A DNA stretch of 23,261 bases from contig DASWOP010000275.1 in the NCBI GenBank assembly GCA_036404255.1, positions 1 through 23,261 of the forward strand. The letters run 5' to 3'. Position 1 is the first letter of the stretch, and every line of letters begins with the position of its first letter. The DNA comes from JARLFX01 sp036404255 (GTDB taxonomy: Bacteria; Acidobacteriota; Terriglobia; Terriglobales; Acidobacteriaceae). Below the pieces are notes generated by a model, which had not been told where the DNA came from, made no database searches, and saw nothing but the letters and a program-made list of their open reading frames with translations. This document shows positions 7,401 to 14,097 of this stretch, piece after piece. A program made the position numbers and the translations under genes.

Positions 7401-9016
7401 TCCAGCCAGAAGAACCGCGGGATCGCCATCAGCAGGCCGAAGATGTTCAACGCGAGCAGCAGCAGAAACGGTTGCGCGATGCGCGTATCGAAGAACGACC
7501 GATTCACCACGCCGCCCTTTGCCGTCACGTCAAACTTGCCCAGCTTCGGATTGACCAGAGCCAGCATGGTCGGCAGGAAGATATAAGGCGCCAGCACTGT
7601 CTCGTAAATCTCATTCCAGAACGAATGTCGATGTTGCCCCTGGATGCGCGAGTTGGTAAGCGATGACAACACCAGATGCGGAAACGCGTACGCAAGGATC
7701 GCGGCCCAGTAGCCGGGTACGTTCGTGTGCCCAAGGATGAGATAGATCAGCGGCGCCGAGAGGAAGATCAGTCTCGGTAACCCGTAGAGAAAGTGCATCA
7801 TCGCGTTGAAGTAGCAGAACCGCTGTGCCGGCTTCAACCCATAGCTGTACAGCGGATTATCCGTACGCATGATCTGGATCATGCCGCGCGCCCAGCGGAT
7901 ACGCTGCTTCACATGGCCAGACAAACGCTCCGTCGCCAGCCCTGCCGCCTGCGGGATATTGATGTAGGCCGTGTTCCAGCCTCGCATCTGCATGCGCAAC
8001 GAGGTGTGCGCGTCCTCCGTCACCGTCTCCACCGCGATGCCGCCAATCTCATCCAGCGCCGAGCGCCGCAGCACCGCGCAGGAGCCGCAGAAGAACGTCG
8101 CATTCCAGAAGTCGTTGCCGTCCTGCACAATGCCGTAGAACAACTCGCCTTCATTCGGAATAATGCGGAACTGTCCAAGGTTGCGTTCAAACGGATCGGG
8201 CGAATAAAAGTGGTGTGGCGTCTGTAGCATCGCCAACTTTTTGTCGCGCAGGAACCAGCCCATCGTCACCTGCAGAAAACTGCGCGTCGGCACATGGTCG
8301 GAATCAAAAATAGCGACATACGGTGCATGCAGGCGCTTCAGCGCTCGATTAATGTTGCCTGCCTTCGCATGCTTGTTGTCGTCGCGCGTCATGTAGCCGA
8401 TGCCGGCCTCTTCCGCGAAACGCCGGAACTCTTCCCTCTTGCCGTCATCCAGGATGTAGACGTTCAGCTTGTCCGCCGGCCAGTCGATATTCATGGCAGC
8501 GAGCGCCGTATAGCGCACCACGTTCAGCGGCTCGTTGTAGGTCGGGATCAGTAGATCCACCTCTGGCCACGTCGAAGGATCATCCGGCAGCGGCACCGGC
8601 GTACGGCGCAGCGGCCAGATCGTCTGTAGATAGCCCAGCACCAGGATCACGAACGAGTAGGCTTCCGCTCCGATCAGTAGCAGGATGAAGAATGCATCCA
8701 GAACCGTCCAGTGAATCGCCGGATTCACAAAGAAATTAATGACGGTATGAATACGCCAATAGCCGTAGCGGAACGTAGAGAACATCGACGCCAGCATCAG
8801 CGTCAGCGTAATCACATACGAAGTGGAGCTGCGGTCCAGCCACACGCCAAGCAGCACCATCAGCAGACCGAGCACGGTCTGCTGCGGCCACGTCAGGTCC
8901 AGCACCACCGCGAACATCAGCATGCAAAGGCCAGTGCCGATAACCACCCAGCGCACCAGGCGCGTCAGCAGGCTATCGCCAGATTCGAACTCTCGCCAGA
9001 GGGCGGTATTAGTCAT
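4499..9016 (-). CDS. bcsAB: Fused cellulose synthase catalytic and co-catalytic subunits, BcsA-BcsB (AcsAB type)
   Basis: 1505 residues in one uninterrupted frame. Residues 1-708 are BcsA, which polymerises UDP-glucose into beta-1,4-glucan and threads it through the inner membrane. It shows hydrophobic segments near 22-82 and 104-130, the GT2 motifs DDG (190-192), DSD (238-240), FFCGS (308-312), TED (333-335) and QRIRW (371-375), further membrane helices at about 402-565, and the gating-loop motif FDVTAKG at 495-501. A PilZ domain binds c-di-GMP through RxxxR (574-578) and DLSSGG (601-606). From M709 the protein is BcsB: a KRKKK signal-peptide-like segment ending AEAQ, about 700 periplasmic carbohydrate-binding residues, and a C-terminal membrane helix ending in RRRAR. 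E. coli has separate BcsA and BcsB, whereas Komagataeibacter AcsAB is fused. The ATG lies 3 nt after the bcsQ-like stop, so translation is probably coupled. Confidence 0.97.
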   Translation of the reverse strand: MTNTALWREFESGDSLLTRLVRWVVIGTGLCMLMFAVVLDLTWPQQTVLGLLMVLLGVWLDRSSTSYVITLTLMLASMFSTFRYGYWRIHTVINFFVNPAIHWTVLDAFFILLLIGAEAYSFVILVLGYLQTIWPLRRTPVPLPDDPSTWPEVDLLIPTYNEPLNVVRYTALAAMNIDWPADKLNVYILDDGKREEFRRFAEEAGIGYMTRDDNKHAKAGNINRALKRLHAPYVAIFDSDHVPTRSFLQVTMGWFLRDKKLAMLQTPHHFYSPDPFERNLGQFRIIPNEGELFYGIVQDGNDFWNATFFCGSCAVLRRSALDEIGGIAVETVTEDAHTSLRMQMRGWNTAYINIPQAAGLATERLSGHVKQRIRWARGMIQIMRTDNPLYSYGLKPAQRFCYFNAMMHFLYGLPRLIFLSAPLIYLILGHTNVPGYWAAILAYAFPHLVLSSLTNSRIQGQHRHSFWNEIYETVLAPYIFLPTMLALVNPKLGKFDVTAKGGVVNRSFFDTRIAQPFLLLLALNIFGLLMAIPRFFWLDVTHPGTVIMNTIWTCFNIVILGVSTAVARESQQRRQTVRVTMEVPTAVVTSDGHVSNGMTVDLSSGGTAVILDAPVAAAAGDSVKLIFPLIVGDAELPATVVGNENNNIRLQFDPLTIHEEEMLTMVLYSRADTWLGWGEAREVDRPFVSLGRIMKLSMYGLGTTFRGLMNTKRKKKTTKLATSIAPVILLAAMFAGAHRAEAQVSSQMLGPMANVGIPQSVAATTPTQTAPVAPGTFRNQFTLADIGVPDVIELRGVDAYHSIYFSVPQTQVVRTATMHIRYHFSPGLIPALSHLKIMLNGSLFATLPVVTNVNMSGTYTQGGTPVNAGTILAGQNAPIVVTANGNSAMLEATLQMPAEMLVRDNQVTFEFIGHYTLNCEDPSHSTLWARVDSNTTVELAGNLLPLQDDLKLLPLPFYDSAVNLHPAVPIVFMSQPSPKAMQAAGIIASWFGILTDYRPVRFPVSFGTIPQGNAIVIGESLGELPSSLNLAGSSGATIAMRTNPSDPYSKVLVVSGDNGDDLVMAAQALALQESFLQGAQIHIPSLQLPKQRGLNDAPRWLSTDKVTPLWDLAQGETLQGDGSVPIGIYMRVPPDMYYGARPNLTLKLDYRYNGIPLADSSSLQVYMNNQYVASTPLPHTDKAAQEAKIDVPVPVVDMRPFSNSMLLKFFFQLSKKGQCQDTAPLNLQGAILKSSYLDLQGIPHWAVLPNLEVFANAGFPFTRRADLSETTVVLPDAPTTDELEMYLTMMGHFGAQTGFPVLRVTVTNGAGMVSGANTDYLVMGTVEDQSATLNALGKHMPVGIDTNGVHVSDAQGFFAPLEHAWWKVRSDEHVSSGELETSGGLPDTIIEGMESPYSAGHSLVVIAVKDHSVVPNFLTTFLRTSQSSDIANSVAVLHGTKFDSYRIGSDVYHVGNLPWYMQLSLWFTQFPWLVNVFVLFICFLLAVWIRVWLRRRARVRLQGTE
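6890..6900 (-). promoter_or_regulatory. Possible internal ribosome binding site and ATG for a separate BcsB
   Basis: Inside the bcsAB frame, GAGG (complement of 6897-6900) lies 4 nt before an in-frame ATG at 6892-6890 (codon 709). The ATG begins exactly the segment that looks like a native BcsB signal peptide. Internal initiation would give a free 797-residue BcsB. The spacing is slightly short, so this is suggestive only. Confidence 0.35.
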
Positions 9017-9019
9017 CGG

Positions 9020-11050
9020 CTATCTCTCGCTCCAGCGAACGCCACGGAATGCCTGTGCCGCCGGTGCGGAAAGCGACCGCAGCCATCCGGCAAGGTTCAT
9101 ATAATCTTCTGCCACCGGCGAACCGGGGGCGTAATCCATCACCGTCATACCTTCGGCCAGCGCTTCGCTGACAGATGGGCTCCGGCGAATCACAAACGGC
9201 AGCAGCCTGTCGCCAAGTTGCTGGCGCATCACCTCGCGCACATCCAGATGCAGCGGCAGAGAGGCATCGAACTGATTCAGAATATACATCGGCTGGATCG
9301 GCCGGCCTTCCTGGTCTGTCTGCCCCGCAAACGACTTCTCCACATGCGCCAGCCCGATCACCGAATTCATGTCCGGTGCCACCGGCACCAGGATCGTCGG
9401 AGAGAGCCTTGCAATGCGCCGCATCAGCGACGCCGACCCCGTACCCAGATCGAGCAGAACTCGGTTCGTTCCGCGGCTGTTGCGAATGATCTCCTCTGCC
9501 AGCCAATCCGGATTCTGTTCCCCCGGCTTGTCCACATCGTAGTTCACCAGGTAGATCGGCGCGTCCGTGCTTCCGCTGGGTGGTGAGAACGTCCGCACCA
9601 CACCGGGCCGCAGCTCCCGCGCTCCAAAGTAGAACGGCAGCAGACCATAGCTTGTGGTGTCCGTCAGCAGCACCTTTTCGCCCAGTGATGCAAGCGCACG
9701 GCCAAGCGTAGCCACCATGCTCGTCTTGCCCACGCCGCCCGCCAGCGAGAACATGGCAAGCGCCGGTGTGCGCGCCTCCTTGTGCCGCAGCGGTTGCACT
9801 TCCTGCTCCAGCGAAGAATCGAATACGCCCTTCAGTGCGAACCACCGCGAAGCAACGCGCTCCCGCGAATGCTGCAGCGTGTCTGCCAGCGGAGACGGCG
9901 TAGTTGGCAGCGTTGGCCGCTGTTCTTGCACATCATGGTCGGCATAGAACCACGCTGGCCGCGCGCTTGGCGGCGGTGCGATCGGCGGTGCATATTCCAT
10001 GGCGGGCGCAGGCTGGGGCAGAGCGGTCCTGCTCTGTACCTGCGAATAGCTGTCGTAGCCCATGCCCGAATCCATCGGTGCCGCATAGCTCTGCTGCGGA
10101 CGCGCTACCGGCGCCTGCTGCTGCACCGTCTCCGGGCGATACGCCGGGTACGGTTGCTGCTGCGGCGCACGCTGCACCGGCGGCAGATGATACTCCTGCT
10201 GCGGCGGCTGAACCTGCATCTGCGGTGGCGGCTGCATCGGCTGCTGATACTCCGGTCGCTGCTGATACGCTGCCTGCCCCGGAGGCGGTGCCTGCGCGGC
10301 TGGATGGTACACCGGATATTCCGGCACCACATGGGTATGCAGCGGTGGAACATCTGACAACGGCATTGCGCCTCGATCCGTAGGAACTGGGTTCGACTGC
10401 AGCGGAATATGGCGCGGAGCCGGCGGAATTGGGTTCACCACCTCCGGCTGGTGCATCGTGTGCTCCAGCGTCTCGAACTCTCGCTCTGACCGCTCGTAGG
10501 GATCAGTGATCGTCACCTTGAACTCTTCGGCACGGACGGGGTTTCCCTGTGTCTCGCGCGCGGCATACAGCTCTTCTTCCCGTTGTGCGGCTGCGCGTGC
10601 TGCCACCATCTCGCGCTCTGCCTTTTGCAATGCGGCCTGGGCAGCGGCCAGTGCGGCGGCCTGCCGGGTTGCGGCAATAGCGATCTCTTCCTGCCGCGGA
10701 TTGGGCTGCGGAATGGCCACGGCCTGCACCTCTCCCGTTTCCTTCTCCTTCTGTGCGGCAAGAGCGGCCACCGTTGAGGCAACTGCGGCTGCTTCAGCGG
10801 TGGAGGCTGCCTCAGCAGCCTCTGCATCGCGCTTCGCCTGCAACTCCGCCTCTGCCTCTTGTTCGGCAGCGCGGTGGCGCATCTGCGCGCGGTACTCGCG
10901 GCGCGACGCGGAAAAATCCCGGTACTTCGCTCCGTGCAGATTGGCCCAGGAATACAAAACTGCTACATCCTCAGGCGTTTCCAGCGCGCGGCGTTCTGCT
11001 GCCGCTGCGTTTTCCTGCTCCGTGCTGCGGTCCTGAATCGGTCCGTCCAT
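9020..11050 (-). CDS. bcsQ: BcsQ/MinD-like ATPase with long N-terminal extension, cellulose biosynthesis
   Basis: 676 residues from the chosen ATG. That ATG has GAGGA 5 nt upstream (11056-11060), while the upstream in-frame ATG at 11074 has no ribosome binding site. The C-terminal third (about 427-676) is a MinD/ParA-type P-loop ATPase: Walker A SLAGGVGKTS at 435-444, a DLGTG segment, and VAPDMNSV, as in BcsQ/YhjQ proteins that accompany bcsA and help localise or assemble the synthase. The signature Lys of the deviant Walker A (KGGxGKT) is replaced by Ala. Residues about 26-56 (EDVAVLYSWANLHG, then KYRDFSASRREYR) resemble the short BcsR/BcsP module. Residues about 60-165 are Ala/Glu-rich and probably coiled-coil, and about 200-365 are Pro/Gln/Tyr-rich and disordered. 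E. coli BcsQ is only about 250 residues. It is first in the bcs operon. Confidence 0.85.
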   Translation of the reverse strand: MDGPIQDRSTEQENAAAAERRALETPEDVAVLYSWANLHGAKYRDFSASRREYRAQMRHRAAEQEAEAELQAKRDAEAAEAASTAEAAAVASTVAALAAQKEKETGEVQAVAIPQPNPRQEEIAIAATRQAAALAAAQAALQKAEREMVAARAAAQREEELYAARETQGNPVRAEEFKVTITDPYERSEREFETLEHTMHQPEVVNPIPPAPRHIPLQSNPVPTDRGAMPLSDVPPLHTHVVPEYPVYHPAAQAPPPGQAAYQQRPEYQQPMQPPPQMQVQPPQQEYHLPPVQRAPQQQPYPAYRPETVQQQAPVARPQQSYAAPMDSGMGYDSYSQVQSRTALPQPAPAMEYAPPIAPPPSARPAWFYADHDVQEQRPTLPTTPSPLADTLQHSRERVASRWFALKGVFDSSLEQEVQPLRHKEARTPALAMFSLAGGVGKTSMVATLGRALASLGEKVLLTDTTSYGLLPFYFGARELRPGVVRTFSPPSGSTDAPIYLVNYDVDKPGEQNPDWLAEEIIRNSRGTNRVLLDLGTGSASLMRRIARLSPTILVPVAPDMNSVIGLAHVEKSFAGQTDQEGRPIQPMYILNQFDASLPLHLDVREVMRQQLGDRLLPFVIRRSPSVSEALAEGMTVMDYAPGSPVAEDYMNLAGWLRSLSAPAAQAFRGVRWSER

Positions 11051-11434
11051 TTTTGTCCTCGGGGCTGCGATCATCGCGCTCGAAAGACCCGGTTTCTGTG
11101 CAACTTAAATTCTGATTCCGTCTTTCCTGCGCCATCTTCAGGCTATGGTCGAGCCATAGACCCGTCAATGCACCTTCCGTGCAACCTTTGGGGCAGAATC
11201 CTGCTCTATCAAAGGAATGTCTGCTTTCAGGCAGACAAAGACGGTCAACTTCCGTTAAAGAATTTATCGATTTCTCTCTGTTGTTTAACTACAGTACAGC
11301 AGTGTGCTCAGTACACCTTCAAATTTATCGGGTACCTGCCAAGAGTCTCCCCGCGTAGAACCTAACCTATTGTATCGGTTCAGCTTCCACCGCCGCCCTC
11401 TTCCACTTCCACCTGTGCTAACTTGAATAAGGAC
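11051..11434. other. 384-bp gene-free region upstream of the bcs operon and tRNA-Lys
   Basis: I see no credible coding sequence here. The stretch is more AT-rich than its surroundings and must hold the leader and promoter of the leftward bcs operon, and probably the tRNA promoter at its right end. It contains two short inverted repeats, 11143-11148/11154-11159 (CTATGG/CCATAG) and 11219-11224/11231-11236 (GTCTGC/GCAGAC). On the minus strand a TGTACTG motif occurs twice, 17 nt apart, near 11293-11316. Any of these could be protein-binding sites. Confidence 0.5.
11140..11168 (-). promoter_or_regulatory. Candidate sigma70-like promoter for the bcs operon
   Basis: On the minus strand, TTGACG (complement of 11163-11168) is followed by a 17-nt spacer and TAGCCT (complement of 11140-11145), about 90 bp before the chosen bcsQ start. 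The -35 is good and the -10 is weak. An inverted repeat (11143-11159) covers most of the spacer and part of the -10, as an operator would. Confidence 0.3.
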
Positions 11435-11510
11435 GAGAGCGTAGCTCAGTTGGTAGAGCATCGCCCTTTTAAGGCGTTGGTCCTGGGTTCGAGCCCCAGC
11501 GCTCTCACCA
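11435..11510 (+). tRNA. tRNA-Lys(UUU)
   Basis: The cloverleaf is complete. Acceptor arms GAGAGCG (11435-11441) and CGCTCTC (11500-11506) pair, followed by discriminator A and an encoded CCA (11508-11510). The D-arm GCTC/GAGC, the T-loop GGTTCGAGCCCC and the anticodon loop CTTTTAA with anticodon TTT (11468-11470) are all present. The first anticodon-stem pair is a T-T mismatch. It stands alone, antisense to its neighbours on both sides. Confidence 0.97.
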
Positions 11511-11578
11511 CCACATCTCATCGCAATCTGCGCCATTAACTCCTTGGTTACTGACGAATGCGGTTCCTTCGCGCCGCC

Positions 11579-12559
11579 TTATACCAGCGGCTCCTCGGCG
11601 AATGTGAGCCGTACTCCCTCTTCCACATCCGTCATCGGGGCCTCGTAACCTGCCCGGCGCAGCCCCGCCAGATCCGCCTCGGTAAAGTGCTGGTAGCGCC
11701 CATGCAAATCCGCTGGAAACGGAATATACACCAGCTTCCCCTCGCCATGTACGGCCATCAGCGCCTTGGCCACATCCCGGAAAGTTCTCGCCTTCCCCGT
11801 ACCCGCGTTCACCACCGCCTGTACCGGTTTCTTCGGACTCTCCGGCAGCAACCCGCCAAAGAACATATTGATCTTCGCCAGGTCGCGCACATAGACGAAA
11901 TCCCGCTTCTGCTCGCCGTCGCCGTAGCCGCCGGTTCCCTCGAACATGCGAATCTCGCCGGTATCCTTCAATTGGCGGCTGAAGTGCTGCATCACGCTGG
12001 CCATGCGTCCCTTGTGCCGTTCGCGCGGCCCATAGACGTTGAAATACCGCAGCCCCACCACCGTAGACTTGAACTCGCTCATGCGGCTCCGCACATAGTC
12101 GTCAAACACCAGCTTCGAATAGCCGTAGATATTCAGCGGCCGTTCGTTCTTTTTGGTTGGGGCAAACTCTTCGCTCAACCCATACACGGCTGCCGTCGAC
12201 GCATACACCAGCGGGATCTCATTCTCCAGCGCGAAGTGCAGAATCTCCTTCGAGCAGGTGAAATTGTTGTCCATCATGTAGCGCCCGTCATCTTCCAGCG
12301 TGTTGGAGCAGGCCCCCTGATGCAGGATCGCGCGCACCCCCGCGTTCGCAAACGCGCCCGCCTGCAGCGCCTTGCGAAACTCGTACTTGTCCATATAGTC
12401 CGAGAACTCCGCGCCCCACAGGTTCGGAAACTTCGGCCCCGTACGATTTGCCGCCGGCGCAAAGTTGTCCACCAGGAGAATGTCCTTCTCTCCGGCGCGA
12501 TTCAGCGCATGGATCAGGTTGCTGCCAATAAAACCTGCTCCGCCCGTCACAATAATCAT
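11579..12559 (-). CDS. hldD: ADP-L-glycero-D-manno-heptose 6-epimerase
   Basis: 326 residues, the usual length for HldD/RfaD. This cytoplasmic short-chain-dehydrogenase-fold enzyme converts ADP-D,D-heptose to ADP-L,D-heptose, the donor for lipopolysaccharide inner core. The N-terminus carries the dinucleotide-binding GGAGFIG (6-12) and VDNF (30-33). The family-typical HQGACSNT lies at 80-87, and NIYGYSK at 143-149 holds the catalytic Y145 and K149. LRYFNVYGPRE and KRDFVYVRD follow in the HldD order. GGGAG lies 6 nt before the ATG. It is the last gene of a three-gene run, 46 bp after hldE, and faces the convergent tRNA-Lys. The close match to E. coli HldD motifs makes another sugar epimerase unlikely. 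Confidence 0.95.
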   Translation of the reverse strand: MIIVTGGAGFIGSNLIHALNRAGEKDILLVDNFAPAANRTGPKFPNLWGAEFSDYMDKYEFRKALQAGAFANAGVRAILHQGACSNTLEDDGRYMMDNNFTCSKEILHFALENEIPLVYASTAAVYGLSEEFAPTKKNERPLNIYGYSKLVFDDYVRSRMSEFKSTVVGLRYFNVYGPRERHKGRMASVMQHFSRQLKDTGEIRMFEGTGGYGDGEQKRDFVYVRDLAKINMFFGGLLPESPKKPVQAVVNAGTGKARTFRDVAKALMAVHGEGKLVYIPFPADLHGRYQHFTEADLAGLRRAGYEAPMTDVEEGVRLTFAEEPLV

Positions 12560-12605
12560 GCCAGCTCCCGTTCCAGATGAAATCTCTCAGCGCGCCGTCG
12601 CGCCT

Positions 12606-14084
12606 CTATTTGTCGCTTACGCTTCCTGCCAGCTTGTTCACAATGTTCGTGGTTGAGAAGCCATGCACCGTGGGCACAATCTCCACCCGGCCGCCCCAGC
12701 TCTCCACGTCCTCGTGGCCCACCACGCTCTCCACAGTGTAATCTCCGCCCTTCACCAGCACGTCGGGCTTCAAAGCGCGAATCACGTTCAGCGGCGTGTC
12801 CTCATCGAACAGCACCACGGCATCCACCGCTGCCAGCGCAGCCATCACCCGTGCGCGTTCATTCTCGCCAACAACTGGCCGCGTCGGCCCCTTCAATCTC
12901 TGCACCGAAGCATCCGTATTCAGCCCAAGCACCAGCTTGGTGCCAAAGCGGCGGCACTCCTCCAGCAGCGTGATGTGCCCCACGTGCAGCAGATCAAAGC
13001 ATCCATTCGTGAACACGATGCTCGCGCCGCCAGCCCGCCACTCTGCCGCGCGCGCTGTCAGTCGCTCGCTATCCAGTATCTTGTCCGCTGCCGCCATGCC
13101 GGTACTTGGAGTCAGTTTATCCACCAGCTGCCGGGCCTGAATGGCCACGGTTCCCCGCTGACCCACCACGATTGCCGCCGCCATATTGGCAAGCTCCACA
13201 GCAGCCTCAGCCTCCAGTCCGCAGCCCAGCACCGCGGCCATGGTTGCGATTACCGTATCTCCCGCGCCGGAGACGTCGAACACCTCGCGCGCCTGCGCCG
13301 GCGAATGGAACGAAGAATCGGCGCGCAGCACACGGATTCCCTTCTCGCTCATCGTCACCGTCATAAAGTCGAAGCCGTGTTCCACCACCTGCCGCTGCCC
13401 TGCCGCCAGCAGAGCATCCAGATCGCTGGTCGGTATGCCCGTAGCCAGAGAAAGCTCTGCCAGGTTAGGACACACCGTCGTAGCCCCCGAATATTTGCTC
13501 AGATCCGTCGTCTTTGGATCGGCCAGCACCGGAATCCCCGCCCGCCGCGCCGCAGTGATCACCGCTTCGCAGAGTTCCCGGCTCAGCGCGCCCTTGTCAT
13601 AGTCAGAGAGCACAATGGCATTCATCTGCGGTACCAGCGCGAGCGCTGCCTCGGTAAGCTGCAGCATCTCTTCAGCGCCCGGCTTCTCGCTGCTCTCCAC
13701 ATCCAGCCGGATAAGCTGCTGGCTGCGCCCCACAATGCGTGTCTTCGATGTCGTTGGCCGGCTGCATGCTTGCACCGCCGTCGTGTCGATGCCCGTTCCC
13801 GCCAGCAATCCTTCCAGCAGCGAGCTCTCTGCGTCTTTGCCCCAGAAACCGGCCAGATAGCTCTGTACGCCCAGCCCTACCAGGTTCATGGCCACATTGG
13901 CCGCTCCGCCCGCCCGCTCCGTACGCTGCGCGTGCCGCAGCACCGGCACCGGAGCCTCCGGCGAGATGCGGTTCACATCCCCGAAGATGTAGCGGTCCAG
14001 CATCAGATCGCCGACAACCAGCACCTTCATGTGCGAAAAGCGCTTTTCGAGCAGATTTAGAAAATTCTGTGCGTTTTCCGGCAT
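12606..14084 (-). CDS. hldE: Bifunctional heptose-7-phosphate kinase / heptose-1-phosphate adenylyltransferase
   Basis: 492 residues with both domains in the family order. Residues about 1-325 are a PfkB/ribokinase-fold kinase that phosphorylates D-glycero-D-manno-heptose 7-phosphate at C1; they show GDLMLDRYIFG (25-35), AGGAANVA (58-65) and the ATP/catalytic motif DVSGAGDT (270-277, catalytic Asp D275). Residues about 352-492 are the nucleotidyltransferase, with TNGCFDLLHVGH (359-370) containing the HxGH motif, then KGGDY and the C-terminal FSTTNIVNKL, which adds AMP to give ADP-heptose. The ATG lies 13 nt after the glycosyltransferase stop, preceded only by a weak GAGAGA, so translational coupling is likely. 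GmhA and GmhB, needed upstream and in the middle of the pathway, are not in this window. Confidence 0.96.
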   Translation of the reverse strand: MPENAQNFLNLLEKRFSHMKVLVVGDLMLDRYIFGDVNRISPEAPVPVLRHAQRTERAGGAANVAMNLVGLGVQSYLAGFWGKDAESSLLEGLLAGTGIDTTAVQACSRPTTSKTRIVGRSQQLIRLDVESSEKPGAEEMLQLTEAALALVPQMNAIVLSDYDKGALSRELCEAVITAARRAGIPVLADPKTTDLSKYSGATTVCPNLAELSLATGIPTSDLDALLAAGQRQVVEHGFDFMTVTMSEKGIRVLRADSSFHSPAQAREVFDVSGAGDTVIATMAAVLGCGLEAEAAVELANMAAAIVVGQRGTVAIQARQLVDKLTPSTGMAAADKILDSERLTARAAEWRAGGASIVFTNGCFDLLHVGHITLLEECRRFGTKLVLGLNTDASVQRLKGPTRPVVGENERARVMAALAAVDAVVLFDEDTPLNVIRALKPDVLVKGGDYTVESVVGHEDVESWGGRVEIVPTVHGFSTTNIVNKLAGSVSDK

Positions 14085-14097
14085 TTTGATTATTCTC

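Noticed and set aside
10200..10280. Repeated CTGCTGATAC and CTGCGGCGG-like words inside bcsQ, considered as a tandem repeat or CRISPR
   Set aside because: These are codon-level repeats from the Pro/Gln/Tyr-rich linker; lengths and spacing are irregular.
11285..11536. Minus-strand 83-codon frame overlapping the tRNA
   Set aside because: Its peptide (RTQDQRLKRAMLYQLSYA) is the familiar false translation of an antisense tRNA gene.
11558..14060. Long plus-strand frames (340 and 465 codons) opposite hldD and hldE
   Set aside because: Both are antisense to genes with complete catalytic motifs and have His/Arg/Gln-rich, non-protein-like composition.
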